A stretch of DNA of 64,000 nt from Pseudochelatococcus contaminans (lineage in GTDB: Bacteria; Pseudomonadota; Alphaproteobacteria; Rhizobiales; Beijerinckiaceae), in assembly GCF_014195635.1 (NCBI RefSeq), contig NZ_JACICC010000001.1:744001-808000 (forward strand). The letters are read 5' to 3'. Position numbers and translations under genes: made by a program. Below the pieces are notes generated by a model. That model did no database searches and was not told the origin of the DNA. It worked only from the letters and a program-made list of their open reading frames with translations. Shown one piece after another: positions 17,788 to 26,943 of the stretch (the first letter of the stretch is position 1; each line of letters starts with the position of its first letter).

Positions 17788-19050
17788 ATGACGAATTTTC
17801 AGCAGGGATGGGGCGCTGGACCCAGTCAACGTTACGACGCGCTCGCAGCGCCGTTCCGGCCGATCTTCGCCCGTATCCGTGAGCAGGCCATCGCCCGCGA
17901 TCTCGACCATACCTTGCCCGCCGAGGAGATCGGCTGGCTGCGCGCTGCGGATTTCACCAAGCTGCGTCTCGCGCCGGAGCTGGGCGGGCAGGGGGCGACA
18001 TTGCCCGAGCTTTTTGCTCTTCTGATAGAACTCTCCGTGGCAGACCCCAATGTCACCAACGCTCTGCGCGCCCATTTCGGTTTCACCGAGGACGTGTTCC
18101 ACAGCGACGATGAGGCATGGCGTCAGTTGTGGATCGACCGGATTGCAGCGGGCCAGACTGTTGGCAGCGGCTATTCTGAAGCGGGCGCCAATCCTCTGGG
18201 AAGCCAGTCGACAACGCTGCGCCAGCGCGATGGCCAATGGGTCATCGACGGCGAGAAATACTACACCACCGGCTCGCTGTTCGCAGATTGGGTGCATGCG
18301 TCGGCAGTTGATGAAAACGGCGACGTGAGGTTAACTTTGGTGCCTGCCGGCGCGGCGGGCGTCGCCATCATCGACGATTGGGATGGTTTCGGCCAGCGCC
18401 TGACGGCCAGCGGCACGACCCGGTTGGACAATGTTGCGCTCGATCCATCGTCAGTGCGCTCGTCGCAGGTGCGCTTCGCCTATGCAACGGGTTTTTACCA
18501 GCTCGTTCATCTGGCGACGCTCGCGGGCATCGCCCGCTCTGCCGCCATTGATCTCGCTGAGCATGTCGCCTCACGCAAGCGGGTTTATGCGCGCGGAAAC
18601 GGCCTTTCCGCCGCAACCGACCCGCAGATCCTGCAAGTTGTTGGCCGCGTGCGCTCTATCGCGTACACGACGGCGGCGATCGTGCTTCAGGCTGCCGGGG
18701 CATTGCAGCGAGCGCATGACGCCGCTTTCGACGACAGCCTGGATGAAGAGGGGCGCAAGTTCGTGCAGGATCTGTCCGAGCTTGAGGTCAGCCAATCCGT
18801 GACGGTGGTCACCGATCTTGTGCTTGAGGCGACGACAATCCTGTTCGACGCGCTTGGCGCTTCCGCCGCGAAACGCTCTCATGGCCTTGACCGCCACTGG
18901 CGGAACGCGCGCACGATCTCATCACACAATCCGCGCGTCTACCACGACCGCAACGTCGGACAATACGCGGTGACTGGCATCATCGACACGACGCGGCCCG
19001 GCGTTGGCGTTCCGACTGACGAACAGAAAACGGCCGTTTCCGCCCATTGA
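17788..19050 (+). CDS. SfnB/DszC-type flavin-dependent oxidoreductase (acyl-CoA dehydrogenase fold)
   Basis: This 420-residue protein has the acyl-CoA dehydrogenase fold as used by SfnB and DszC monooxygenases: FTKLRLAPELGGQGATLPELFALLIELSVADPNV, the flavin-binding GSGYSEAGANPLGS, WVIDGEKYYTTGSLFADWVHASA and a C-terminal helical domain ending in GLDRHWRNARTISSHNPRVYHDRNVGQY. The HNP...Y.R ending is typical of the DszC/SfnB branch, not of true acyl-CoA dehydrogenases. Such enzymes oxidise sulfur compounds or amines with reduced flavin and oxygen. It sits between two luciferase-like monooxygenase genes, which supports a sulfur role. Confidence 0.83.
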   Translation: MTNFQQGWGAGPSQRYDALAAPFRPIFARIREQAIARDLDHTLPAEEIGWLRAADFTKLRLAPELGGQGATLPELFALLIELSVADPNVTNALRAHFGFTEDVFHSDDEAWRQLWIDRIAAGQTVGSGYSEAGANPLGSQSTTLRQRDGQWVIDGEKYYTTGSLFADWVHASAVDENGDVRLTLVPAGAAGVAIIDDWDGFGQRLTASGTTRLDNVALDPSSVRSSQVRFAYATGFYQLVHLATLAGIARSAAIDLAEHVASRKRVYARGNGLSAATDPQILQVVGRVRSIAYTTAAIVLQAAGALQRAHDAAFDDSLDEEGRKFVQDLSELEVSQSVTVVTDLVLEATTILFDALGASAAKRSHGLDRHWRNARTISSHNPRVYHDRNVGQYAVTGIIDTTRPGVGVPTDEQKTAVSAH

Positions 19051-19187
19051 TTTGGCGACGCGAGGGCCTCCCCGGTGAAAACGGAAGCCTCTCCGCGTGA
19101 CAAACGCGCTGTATCGACAATAGACGGCGCTCCCCCGTTTCAATGAAAAACAGGGATGCTGTCATCGAAAAATAGGGAATAGCGAGC

Positions 19188-20501
19188 ATGAGCGAGCGCG
19201 AGCTGCATCTCAATATCAATATCCTGCACTCGGGCTTTCACGTCGGCGCGTGGCGCGTGCCGCAGAGCGATCCGAATGCTTTCATCGATGTCGGGCATTA
19301 TGTCCGCACCGCGCAAATCGCCGAGCGCGGCAAGCTGGATGCGGTTTTTCTGGCGGACGTGCCATCCTTTGCCGAGCGGCCGGAATATCGTCCGTATCCG
19401 GCGTTGGAACCCACAATCATTCTTGCCACCGTGGCCGCGCATACCAGCCAGATCGGCGTGATCGGCACGGCATCGACATCCTTCAACGACCCGTACAACA
19501 TCGCCCGCCGGTTTGGATCGCTGGACCTCGCCAGCAACGGGCGAGCGGGCTGGAACATCGTCACGACGGCGGACCCCGGCGCCGCACGCAATTTCGGTCT
19601 CGATGCGGCCATCGCGCATCATGAGCGCTACGAGCGGGCGGCCGAGTTCGCGGATGTCGTCACCCGGCTCTGGGATAGCTGGGAAGATGGGGCGCTCGTT
19701 GCGGACAAGGCCAGCGGCCGCTTTGTCGATGTGGGTCGCGTGCATGCCATTGACCATGCAGGCAAGCATTTTCAGGTGCGCGGACCTCTGAATGTGCCGC
19801 GCTCCCGGCAGGGGCGGCCGGTGCTGGTGCAGGCAGGCGGCTCGGAAGATGGCCGTGAGCTGGCCGCGCGCCATGCGGAGGCGATCTTTTCCGTCGCCCT
19901 GACGCAGGAGGATGCGCTGGCCTTTGCCGCCGATGTCACCGCGCGCGCCAAGGCGCTGGGGCGTGCTCGCGGCCCATTGTTCCTGCCGGGTCTCGCGACG
20001 CTGATCGGCTCGACGGAGGCGGAGGTCAAGCGGCGTGAGGACGAGCTGTGGGACGTGTTCCCGCTGGAGTTCGGGTTGCAGCGTATCGCGGGCACCTTCC
20101 AGATCGACCCCGCGCGCCTTTCCTATGATGAGCCGTTGCCTGACGATATCGAGATCCCGAAGGACGGTGGGCACACATTCGCGCAGGCGACGCTGGCCGT
20201 TGCCCGCAGCGAAGGGCTGACTGTGCGCGAGATTCTGCGTCGTCTTGGAACAGGCGGCGGGCACCGTTTCATTGCTGCCACCCCGGAAGTTCTTGCCGAC
20301 GATATCGAAGCCTGGTTCCTCTCCGGCGCTGCCGACGGCTTTAATCTCATGCCGGATGTTCTGCCTGACGGTCTTGAGGTCTTCGTCGACCATGTCGTAC
20401 CGCTGCTTCAGCGCAAGGGCATTTTCCGCACCGAATATCGTGGCGATACGTTGCGCGATCACTTCGGGCTGTCCCGCACGGAGAGCGCGCTCCGGCGATA
20501 A
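19188..20501 (+). CDS. NtaA/SnaA/DszA-type FMN-dependent monooxygenase
   Basis: This 437-residue luciferase-like enzyme of the NtaA/SnaA/DszA group splits C-S or C-N bonds using reduced FMN. Diagnostic segments are NINILHSGFHVGAWR, LDAVFLADVPSF, LEPTIILATVAAHTSQIGVIGTASTSFNDPYNIARRF, LDLASNGRAGWNIVTTADPGAARNFG and RPVLVQAGGSEDGRELAARHAEAIF. The length fits the family (about 440-450). ATG 19188 follows an AATAGGGAATAGCGAGC stretch. As the last gene of the organosulfur block it probably acts on a product made by the SfnB/DszC-type enzyme, as in the DszC-DszA order of thiophene desulfurisation; the actual substrate is unknown. Confidence 0.85.
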   Translation: MSERELHLNINILHSGFHVGAWRVPQSDPNAFIDVGHYVRTAQIAERGKLDAVFLADVPSFAERPEYRPYPALEPTIILATVAAHTSQIGVIGTASTSFNDPYNIARRFGSLDLASNGRAGWNIVTTADPGAARNFGLDAAIAHHERYERAAEFADVVTRLWDSWEDGALVADKASGRFVDVGRVHAIDHAGKHFQVRGPLNVPRSRQGRPVLVQAGGSEDGRELAARHAEAIFSVALTQEDALAFAADVTARAKALGRARGPLFLPGLATLIGSTEAEVKRREDELWDVFPLEFGLQRIAGTFQIDPARLSYDEPLPDDIEIPKDGGHTFAQATLAVARSEGLTVREILRRLGTGGGHRFIAATPEVLADDIEAWFLSGAADGFNLMPDVLPDGLEVFVDHVVPLLQRKGIFRTEYRGDTLRDHFGLSRTESALRR

Positions 20502-20528
20502 CATGAACATTGTCGAAGGTCATTTGCA

Positions 20529-20560
20529 CCGCAGGTGAGCGTGTTGATGCTCGCCTGCGG
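20529..20560. terminator. Hairpin between convergent monooxygenase and glutaminase genes
   Basis: Twelve-bp arms (20529-20540 and 20549-20560) with one G-U pair and an 8-base loop lie between the stop at 20501 and the opposing stop at 20577. The position and strength fit a bidirectional terminator, although no T-run is present. Confidence 0.5.
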
Positions 20561-20576
20561 CGCGACGTACTGCTCT

Positions 20577-21521
20577 CTACGGCCGGAACAGGTTATAGCC
20601 GAGAATTTCGGCCACCTTCGCAACCGCTACCTGCCCGCGAACGCTGTTGCCGGCGTCATCCAGCGGCGGCGCGAAAGCGGCTATGGCGAGCTTGCCCGGC
20701 ACGACAGCGAGAATGCCGCCGCCGACGCCGCTTTTTGCCGGCAGCCCAACGTTGAACGCCCAGTCTCCGGAGGACGTGTAAAGGCCCTCCATCATCATCT
20801 CAGCCAGAATGGGCGCGACATGATCGCCGGCGATGACGCGCTCTTTCGTCACCGGGTTCACGCCGCCTGACGCGAGTGTCGCGCCCATCGTCGCAAGGTC
20901 GACGGTGGTCACGAGTGTCGAGCATTGGCGCGTATAAACATCAACGGCCCGCATCGGGTCGCTGTAGCAGGTGCCGGCGCTGTAAAGCAGCCATGCGATG
21001 GCGCGGTTGTGGAAGTTCGTAGCCTGCTCGGAACTGTTCACCTCCGGGCTCAGGGCGATGGGGCGGCCGGCGAAGCGGCTCTGGTTGTCGAGAATGCTGG
21101 CCCAGCAGCTTTCGGCATCGCTTCCGGCCACGAGGCTGGCTGCCGCGATGGCACCCGCATTGACCAGCGGTGACAACGGCTTGCCCTGATGCAACTCAAG
21201 CGCGATCACGGAATTGAACGGCAGGCCGGTGGGGTCCGCGCCCAGCTTCTCGTGCACTGCGGATGCTCCGATGGCCTCCATCACGAGGGCCAGCGTGAAC
21301 ACCTTGGAGATGGATTCAATGGCAAAGGCGTAATCGGCGTCGCCCGTCTTGAAAACCTGCCCCTCCGCCGTGACTACGGCGACAGCCAGCAGATCTGGCG
21401 GAACGGAGGCGAGGAAGGGAATGTAATCGGCGTTCTTGCCGCCACCCGTCGCCTGCGCTGCCGCGTATCCTGCGGCAATGGCTTCCTCGATCCGGGCACG
21501 TCCGGTTTCTGTCTGGGTCAT
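20577..21521 (-). CDS. glsA: Glutaminase A
   Basis: This 314-residue serine-dependent glutaminase turns glutamine into glutamate and ammonia. The catalytic S-x-x-K is in AFAIESISKVF (S70, K73), with SPLVNAGAIAA, NFHNRAIAWLL and GLPAKSGVGGGI downstream, all typical of the family. ATG 21521 is fixed by GGAGG seven bases upstream; the longer frame to 21566 has no such site. It lies after gadB and gadC on the same strand. In acid-resistance system 2 the released ammonia takes up protons and the glutamate feeds GadB, so the three genes form one functional unit. Confidence 0.95.
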   Translation of the reverse strand: MTQTETGRARIEEAIAAGYAAAQATGGGKNADYIPFLASVPPDLLAVAVVTAEGQVFKTGDADYAFAIESISKVFTLALVMEAIGASAVHEKLGADPTGLPFNSVIALELHQGKPLSPLVNAGAIAAASLVAGSDAESCWASILDNQSRFAGRPIALSPEVNSSEQATNFHNRAIAWLLYSAGTCYSDPMRAVDVYTRQCSTLVTTVDLATMGATLASGGVNPVTKERVIAGDHVAPILAEMMMEGLYTSSGDWAFNVGLPAKSGVGGGILAVVPGKLAIAAFAPPLDDAGNSVRGQVAVAKVAEILGYNLFRP

Positions 21522-21597
21522 ACTGAAGCCTCCGGAGAAAGAAAAACCGGGAGATGCGTTTGGCATTCTCCCGGCACGAAGCGTGTCATGGCTCCTT

Positions 21598-21622
21598 CGG
21601 CAAGGCGTAGGACGCCTTGCCG
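21598..21622 (-). terminator. Hairpin between gadC and glsA
   Basis: A perfect 11-bp inverted repeat (21598-21608 and 21612-21622) with a 3-base loop lies in the 114-base gap after gadC. On the minus strand no T-run follows, so it is more likely an RNA-stability or processing element than a full stop. It would tune glsA relative to gadC. Confidence 0.45.
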
Positions 21623-21635
21623 GCGAGGACTGCCG

Positions 21636-23165
21636 TTATTGATCGCGCGGGACCACGATGTGGGTGGCGCGCGCCCGCGGCGTGATCGCGAAATGGCCAT
21701 CAGGCGCATTATGCGACTTGATGTGGACCAGATCGGCCTGCGGAACCTTGCCGTGCTTGCTGTGGACAGCATACACGATGAAGGGAATGGCCACCACGAT
21801 CAGGAAGCTGACCACGAGCAGCGTGACGTAGGTTTCGTCGCCGGTCGCGCCGGCGAGTCCGCTGGGCGGGAAGAAAGAAACGACGAACGCCAGCAGCGAG
21901 ATGATGAAACCCACCACCGCCACGGCCACGCGGAACTTGTCGCTGCCGGGCAGGCGATAACCGCGCTTCTTGTCCTTCTGCTTCAGCACCAGGTTGATAT
22001 AGGCGAGGAACAGCAGGAAGTACGTGATCAGATACAGCACAACCGTCAACGACATGGCGATGAGGAACGACATGTTGCCGCCGCTGCTGGTGTTGGTGAA
22101 AACGGTCAGCGCAACGGTGGTGATGAGGAGCTGGAAGATCACCATCGGAACCGGAACGCCGTTCTTGTTCACCTTGGCGGCGATGTTCGGCAGAATGCCA
22201 TGCTGGGCCGTGACGTACATGCCGCGCGAGGGGCCGACGATCCATGAGGCGATTTCGGCCAGCACGCCGAGCGCCAGCAGCACGGCCACGAGGCGCACGG
22301 CCCATTCCAGCCCTGCGCCGTGGCTGAGAATAAGCTGCTGGAACGTCTGCACGACGCCGGCGCTGAGGTTGATCTGATCCTGCGGAATGACGGAAGCCAC
22401 CGACAGGCCGCCGATCGAGCTGAGGACGATCGCGGTGATCATCAGCAGGAACATGGCGATAGGATAATCGCGGCCGGGATTCTTCATCTCGTTGACGTGG
22501 GTGGCGGACGCTTCCACACCCATATAGCTGAGGATGAAGGCCACGAAGACCACCAGCGTCCCGATCTTGGTAAAATCGGGGAAGAACGTGGCGGCGGTCA
22601 TCTCGATTTCCAGCCGTGCGCCGCTCGTCAGGTGGACGATGGCCAGCACCACGAGCAGCACCGCCGGAAGCAGGATGCCGGCGAAAAAGCCGACCTTGGC
22701 GATCTGTGCGGTGTATTTCGTGCCGCCGAACTGGGTAAAGGCCAGTCCCCACAGAATGACAAGGCCGGCAATGGTCTTCACCACCGGATCATCGTTCAGG
22801 GCCGGCCACGACAGGATGTAGGACAGCGACCCCAGGACGAAGTAAAGCATCGGAATAAAGCCGATGGCGATTTGCAGATAGGTAAAGGAGATCGCGGCAA
22901 AGCCCCAGCGCTCGCCTAGCGTGTTGGACACCCAGGCAAAGACGCCGCCTTCTTCCCAGCCTTCCACGGTGGCCATTTCGGCGGCGCACAGCGCAACCGG
23001 AATGAACCAGAGAAAACCACCCAGAAGAAGGAAGAAGACGAGACTGAAACCGGATGTCGCGAAGGTCGGATACTCGTAAACCGCCATCACCATCGAAGCG
23101 GTGATGGCGAAAAAGCCCAGAAGCGTCAACTGCTTTGCTGGAGCTGGCGTGCTGCTTGTCGCCAT
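21636..23165 (-). CDS. gadC: Glutamate:GABA antiporter
   Basis: This 509-residue APC-superfamily carrier with 12 helices exchanges outside glutamate for inside GABA. Recognisable segments are [84 protein letters not shown] and [17 protein letters not shown]. The long C-terminal tail after the last helix ([16 protein letters not shown]...[12 protein letters not shown]) is histidine- and arginine-rich and corresponds to the C-plug that closes E. coli GadC at neutral pH. The gene follows gadB at 307 bases on the minus strand, with hairpins in its leader. Confidence 0.95.
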   Translation of the reverse strand: MATSSTPAPAKQLTLLGFFAITASMVMAVYEYPTFATSGFSLVFFLLLGGFLWFIPVALCAAEMATVEGWEEGGVFAWVSNTLGERWGFAAISFTYLQIAIGFIPMLYFVLGSLSYILSWPALNDDPVVKTIAGLVILWGLAFTQFGGTKYTAQIAKVGFFAGILLPAVLLVVLAIVHLTSGARLEIEMTAATFFPDFTKIGTLVVFVAFILSYMGVEASATHVNEMKNPGRDYPIAMFLLMITAIVLSSIGGLSVASVIPQDQINLSAGVVQTFQQLILSHGAGLEWAVRLVAVLLALGVLAEIASWIVGPSRGMYVTAQHGILPNIAAKVNKNGVPVPMVIFQLLITTVALTVFTNTSSGGNMSFLIAMSLTVVLYLITYFLLFLAYINLVLKQKDKKRGYRLPGSDKFRVAVAVVGFIISLLAFVVSFFPPSGLAGATGDETYVTLLVVSFLIVVAIPFIVYAVHSKHGKVPQADLVHIKSHNAPDGHFAITPRARATHIVVPRDQ

Positions 23166-23200
23166 TTTCGATTCTCCATAAATCGGGCACTGGAAGAGAG

Positions 23201-23237
23201 GGGGAACGGCCCTTTGGCAAGCGCCGCTGCGTTCCCC
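23201..23237 (-). promoter_or_regulatory. Inverted repeat in the gadC leader
   Basis: Eight-bp arms GGGGAACG (23201-23208) and its complement (23230-23237) enclose 21 bases that can fold further (GGC/GCC). It lies 36-72 bases upstream of the gadC start and could form an RNA stem or be a regulator site. No known regulator motif was recognised. Confidence 0.35.
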
Positions 23238-23386
23238 GGAGGGATTTGTCGATCTTGACCGCGATCCAATGGTGTCTGGGGGCAGTTTATGGTCACGCCG
23301 ACGGTGCGGCCTGATCGTAAACTGCCATGGCGGGATGCCGGCTGGCGGCGAGATTCCCCACCTGCGGCCTCATGTCGTAACAAACA

Positions 23387-23419
23387 GTTTGTCGGCGCGG
23401 GACAATCGCGCCGACAAAC
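23387..23419 (-). terminator. Terminator-like hairpin between gadB and gadC
   Basis: Perfect 13-bp arms (23387-23399 and 23407-23419; GTTTGTCGGCGCG and its complement) with a 7-base loop start about 50 bases after the gadB stop. On the minus strand the stem is followed by TGTTTGTTAC, a moderately T-rich exit. This should terminate part or all of the gadB transcript, so gadC may be partly uncoupled or need its own promoter in the remaining gap. Confidence 0.6.
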
Positions 23420-23472
23420 GACCCTTGCGGAAGATGGCGCTGACGGCTTTCAGCGCCCTGCTTCAAGGTGTA

Positions 23473-24876
23473 TCAGTGGTGGAAGCCCGTGGCTTCTTCC
23501 TTCGTCAGCGGGTTGGAAACCGGGTGCTTCTCGAAGTATTCGATGGCGCGCTTCATGTCGTCCAGCAGCAGGCTCGCCAGATCGTGGCTCACGCCGTGAC
23601 GGACGAGAATGCGCTGCACCACGAGGTCTTCGCGGTTCGGCGGCATCGAATAGGCCGGCACCTGCCAGCCGCGGCTGCGCAGGCGGTCGGCCAGATCGTA
23701 AAGCGTGTAGCCGCCGATAGCCGCGCCTTCCTTCAGCTTCCAGGCCAGCGCCGGAATGCCAGCCTTGCGGTCACCGTCGAAAATGATCTCGAACGGACCC
23801 AGCTTGGCAATCTCGGCGGCAAGATATTCCGCCGTGTCATAGGAAGCGCCCTGGACTTTCGTATAGCCTTCGCGGCCGAGGCGGAGGATGTTGTAGTACT
23901 GCGCAATGATCTGGCCGCCCGGGCGGGAGAAGTTCAGCGCGAACGTGGGCATGTTGCCGCCCAGGTAGTTCACGTTGAAAATCAGCTCTTCGGGGAGGTC
24001 GGTCTTCTCGCGCCACACGACCCAGCCCACGCCCAGCGGGGCGAGGCCGAACTTGTGGCCGGACGAGTTGACGGACTTCACGCGCGGCAGGCGGAAATCC
24101 CATTCCAGTTCCGGTGCGCAGAACGGCGCGAGGAAGCCGCCCGAAGCGCCGTCGACATGGATCGGGATGTCGAGGCCCGTGTCCTTCTGCAGCTTGTCGA
24201 GAGCGTCGCTGATTTCCTTGACCGGCTCGTACTGGCAGGTGAAGGTCACGCCCAGCGTCGGCACGACGCCGATGGTGTTCTCGTCGACACGCTTCAGCAC
24301 TTCTTCCGCGTTGAGAATGAGGCGGTCGCCTTCGCCGGGGACTTCACGCAGTTCGACGTCGAAGTAACGGGCGAACTTGTGCCAGCAGATCTGCACGGGG
24401 CCGGTGACGATATTCGGCTTGTCGGTGGGCTTGCCAGCCGCAGCCTGACGCTTGCGCCACTGCCACTTGAGCGCAAGGCCGCCCAGCATCGCAGCTTCGG
24501 ATGAGCCGGTCGTGGAGCAACCCAGCGTGCCGCGCGGATCGGGCGAGTTCCACAGGTCAGCGAGCATGTGCACGCAGCGGTTCTCGATTTCAGCTGTCTG
24601 CGGATACTCGTCCTTGTCGATCATATTCTTGTCGATCGACAGCGCCATGAGCTGGTTGATCTCTTCATCAACCCACGTCTGGCAGAAGGTGGCAAGGTTC
24701 TGGCGCGAGTTGCCGTCCAGCATCAGCTCATCGCGGACAGCCGCGTAAACATTCTGCGGCACCTGCTCTTTTTCAGGAAATTCATACTTGGGGAGCGCAC
24801 CGCGAAGCGCGCTGGACGCGTAGACATCATCCAAAAGGTCGTCACGCAGAGATTTCTCCAGATCTTCCTGCGACAT
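23473..24876 (-). CDS. gadB: Glutamate decarboxylase
   Basis: This 467-residue PLP enzyme decarboxylates glutamate to GABA and consumes one proton per turnover, the core of acid-resistance system 2. The PLP lysine is K275 in [13 protein letters not shown], with the cofactor-binding HVDGASGGF upstream and [13 protein letters not shown] near residue 121. The length matches E. coli GadB (466). The protein ends GFHH; in E. coli a histidine near the C-terminus (H465) blocks the active site at neutral pH, so self-inhibition may be kept. ATG 24876 has AGGAGA just upstream; the longer frame to 25113 reads through non-homologous sequence. gadC and glsA follow. Confidence 0.96.
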   Translation of the reverse strand: MSQEDLEKSLRDDLLDDVYASSALRGALPKYEFPEKEQVPQNVYAAVRDELMLDGNSRQNLATFCQTWVDEEINQLMALSIDKNMIDKDEYPQTAEIENRCVHMLADLWNSPDPRGTLGCSTTGSSEAAMLGGLALKWQWRKRQAAAGKPTDKPNIVTGPVQICWHKFARYFDVELREVPGEGDRLILNAEEVLKRVDENTIGVVPTLGVTFTCQYEPVKEISDALDKLQKDTGLDIPIHVDGASGGFLAPFCAPELEWDFRLPRVKSVNSSGHKFGLAPLGVGWVVWREKTDLPEELIFNVNYLGGNMPTFALNFSRPGGQIIAQYYNILRLGREGYTKVQGASYDTAEYLAAEIAKLGPFEIIFDGDRKAGIPALAWKLKEGAAIGGYTLYDLADRLRSRGWQVPAYSMPPNREDLVVQRILVRHGVSHDLASLLLDDMKRAIEYFEKHPVSNPLTKEEATGFHH

Positions 24877-24907
24877 CTCACTCTCCTGTAGTGTCGAACA
24901 CATGAAA

Positions 24908-24929
24908 TCCCATCGGAATGCTGATGGGA
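24908..24929 (-). promoter_or_regulatory. Hairpin in the gadB leader
   Basis: Perfect 7-bp arms (TCCCATC at 24908-24914 and its complement at 24923-24929) with an 8-base loop lie 32-53 bases upstream of the gadB ATG, close to the AGGAGA ribosome site. A role in translation control is possible. Confidence 0.3.
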
Positions 24930-25231
24930 CACTCTCCTCCCGGTGGAATACTGCTCCGCCAGATGGCGATAACAGGTCGATCGCCCGGTTATTTCCAAAA
25001 CACCGGCGCTCTGACGAAATCAGAACGGGCGCTTCAAGTGCTGTTTTACCGCGCCTTGTGCTCAATTCGATGAAGCGGGCTGAACACAAGTTGCCTGAGC
25101 ATACAATGTACACGGATTATCGAATTGACCGTGCGCAAAACAGGTGCGGTTTAAAGAGGATAATTGAGCCAAGTAAGGAAAATACGAGATCAAAACGCAA
25201 AGTTCGAATGGTCGACCTCCGGTCAAATGCA

Positions 25232-25264
25232 CTGATATTTGATTCATATTCGCATCAATATCAG
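25232..25264. promoter_or_regulatory. Imperfect palindrome upstream of gadB, possible operator
   Basis: Arms CTGATATTTGAT (25232-25243) and ATCAATATCAG (25254-25264) pair except for one bulged base, with a 10-base AT-rich centre. A related inverted piece (TGATATGCGAAT) occurs about 40 bases further on. The arrangement resembles a dimer-binding site, about 360 bases from gadB. Confidence 0.35.
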
Positions 25265-25456
25265 GCATGTTATCATGATTTCTTGCGATTAAATCAGTGA
25301 TATGCGAATTTCTTCTCGTTATTTTCTCGTTTTTGTATCAGAAAGCAAAAAATGATGTCAACTGCCAATTCAAGATAAATATTTACTTATCATGACATAA
25401 TTATTCATTTTTATTTTAATTATAGAAACGATAGCTTTGATTATGGGTGCCTAAAG

Positions 25457-25496
25457 CGTTTTCACGCAAAGCGATATCCGCTCTGCGTGAAAAACG
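25457..25496. repeat. Long palindromic intergenic element
   Basis: Arms CGTTTTCACGCA (25457-25468) and TGCGTGAAAAACG (25484-25496) are complementary apart from one extra base, with a GCGATATCCGC centre that can also pair. The A/T runs are at the outer edges on both strands in the order T-run then stem then A-run, the wrong way round for a terminator. It looks like a dispersed palindromic repeat. Confidence 0.45.
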
Positions 25497-25586
25497 TGTA
25501 AAAACAATATTATAGAGTGTTTTTGTGTTTCAGAGAAATGCCGAAAAGCTTTAAGTAGGACAGAGTACTGAAGCACAGCTCGATGA

Positions 25587-25611
25587 ACGCGGCAAATATT
25601 GATTGCCGCGT
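25587..25611 (-). terminator. Hairpin downstream of corA
   Basis: Perfect 9-bp arms (25587-25595 and 25603-25611; ACGCGGCAA and its complement) with a 7-base AT loop lie 46 bases after the corA stop. On the minus strand it is followed by TCATCG, a weak T content, so the terminator role is moderate. Confidence 0.4.
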
Positions 25612-25656
25612 CCCGATATAAAGTTGGCAGTCACAAATATGAGTTGGATCTCAGGA

Positions 25657-26622
25657 TTACAGCCACCCGCTCTTTTTGAATCGCCAATACAGAATACTAC
25701 ATAGAATGACGATAACGCAAAGAACGTAGTAGTATCCATAAGTCAGATGAAGTTCCGGCATGTTATCGAAGTTCATGCCGTAAATGCCCGCTATGGCTGT
25801 TGGAACGGCCAGAATAGCGGCCCATGCGGCCAGCTTGCGGGTGATGTCTCCCTGACGCTGCTGTTCGAACAGGTTACTGGCCTCGAACACGCTGATCATG
25901 ATTTCGCGCAAGCCCTCGACGGTCGTTTCGACGCGTTTGACGTGATCCTGCACGTCCTTGAAAAACGGGTGCGACTTTTCATTGACGACCGGCAGTTCGA
26001 CCGTCGCCAGCCGGCCGGTGACTTCGGACATCGGGCCGAGAATGCGCTGGAAGAGAATGAGCTGGCGGCGCAGGTGAAACAGCCGTGCGATTTCGTCGCG
26101 CCCGAGGAAGGAGGACAGCATATGCCGCTCCATGTCGAGCACGCTGTCTTCGATGGTCTGCACGGTCGGCACGTAGCCGTTCACGATGAAATCCAGAATG
26201 GCGTAGAGAACGTAGTCCGGGCCATGTTTCAGCAGTTGCGGCGAGTCCTCAAGGTGGGCGCGCAGGTCGCTGTGCATGCGCGCGGAACCCTGCCGAACGG
26301 TGATGATATGCTGCTCACCGACAAAAATTGCCGTCTGACCATAGTAGATGCGGTCGTTTTCAAGATGAGCCGTCTTGGCGATGACGAACAACTGGTCTCC
26401 GAAGACATCCACTTTGGGAAGTTGCCGCAAGACACGCGAATCCGCCACCGCGAGCGGATGCAGATTGTAGGTCTTTTGCAGAGCCGTCATCTCCTCCGCC
26501 GTGGGTTCGAGAAGGCCGATCCAGACGAAATCACCCGGTTGCAGATCAGTCGGGGGATTATTGTAGACATCCCCCTCCTGGCGTTTCCCGTTGCGATAGA
26601 GATATGCGGCAATGCAGGTCAT
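25657..26622 (-). CDS. corA: CorA-family magnesium/divalent cation transporter
   Basis: This 321-residue inner-membrane channel for Mg2+ (possibly Co2+ or Ni2+) has a long acidic cytoplasmic N-terminal domain (VWIGLLEPTAEEMTALQKTYNLHPLAVAD), a coiled-helix stretch, and two C-terminal helices. The family signature GMN is in GIYGMNFDNMPE between the two helices, and the C-terminus is basic (RFKKSGWL), as expected. ATG 26622 has GAGAG upstream; the longer frame to 26745 is unlikely. It stands alone between the gadB leader and a divergent catabolic cluster. Confidence 0.94.
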   Translation of the reverse strand: MTCIAAYLYRNGKRQEGDVYNNPPTDLQPGDFVWIGLLEPTAEEMTALQKTYNLHPLAVADSRVLRQLPKVDVFGDQLFVIAKTAHLENDRIYYGQTAIFVGEQHIITVRQGSARMHSDLRAHLEDSPQLLKHGPDYVLYAILDFIVNGYVPTVQTIEDSVLDMERHMLSSFLGRDEIARLFHLRRQLILFQRILGPMSEVTGRLATVELPVVNEKSHPFFKDVQDHVKRVETTVEGLREIMISVFEASNLFEQQRQGDITRKLAAWAAILAVPTAIAGIYGMNFDNMPELHLTYGYYYVLCVIVILCSILYWRFKKSGWL

Positions 26623-26943
26623 GAAACACTCTCGGAAAACAGAAACAGGAACGACACGTATACAGGCCCATGCCTGGTGCTCGGAGCGTGGGGGCACGCA
26701 TCCAAACCATTCTATCGATGTTCCATTACGGTTCATTGAGCGCATAACGGCTCACCGCGCCACATCATGCCCTCAGAATATAAATCGTCTGCATCCCTTT
26801 GATGAAAGTTGTTGCTCAAGACAAATATATTTTTGCGGCAAACATCAATATGTTTGCCTGAGATTGTGCGGCTGTTTCCCCCCTGCACCCGGCCATTCCG
26901 CGCGGCTTGCGCCGTCTATGTCTGCCGCGGGCAGGGGCGCTCT
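26623..26943. other. Intergenic region between corA and the BKACE gene
   Basis: About 320 bases with no convincing gene. It must hold the corA promoter. A 9-bp palindrome (GGCAAACAT at 26837-26845 with its complement at 26850-26858, 4-base loop) lies about 86 bases after the BKACE stop and might end that transcript or bind a regulator; no T-run follows it on the minus strand. No Mg2+ riboswitch core was recognised. Confidence 0.45.

Larger units (their letters stand above)
24877..25656. other. 780-base gene-free region upstream of gadB with several palindromes
   Basis: No credible gene is seen. It contains, from the gadB side, a 7-bp hairpin (24908-24929), an imperfect palindrome (25232-25264), a long palindromic repeat (25457-25496) and a hairpin after corA (25587-25611), embedded in strongly AT-rich DNA (about 25300-25440). 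No hdeA-like gene is present. The palindromes nearest gadB are reasonable candidates for acid-response control sites, but no known binding motif was matched. Confidence 0.55.

Noticed and set aside
19140-20510. 456-codon minus-strand frame opposite the NtaA-type monooxygenase
   Set aside because: The plus-strand frame has clear family motifs; the antisense translation is arginine/histidine-rich without any recognised fold.
23269-24504. 411-codon plus-strand frame opposite gadB
   Set aside because: It is antisense to an unmistakable glutamate decarboxylase.
24877-25656. hdeA-type acid chaperone gene next to gadB
   Set aside because: No short exported-protein frame with a signal peptide and cysteine pair was found in the gap.
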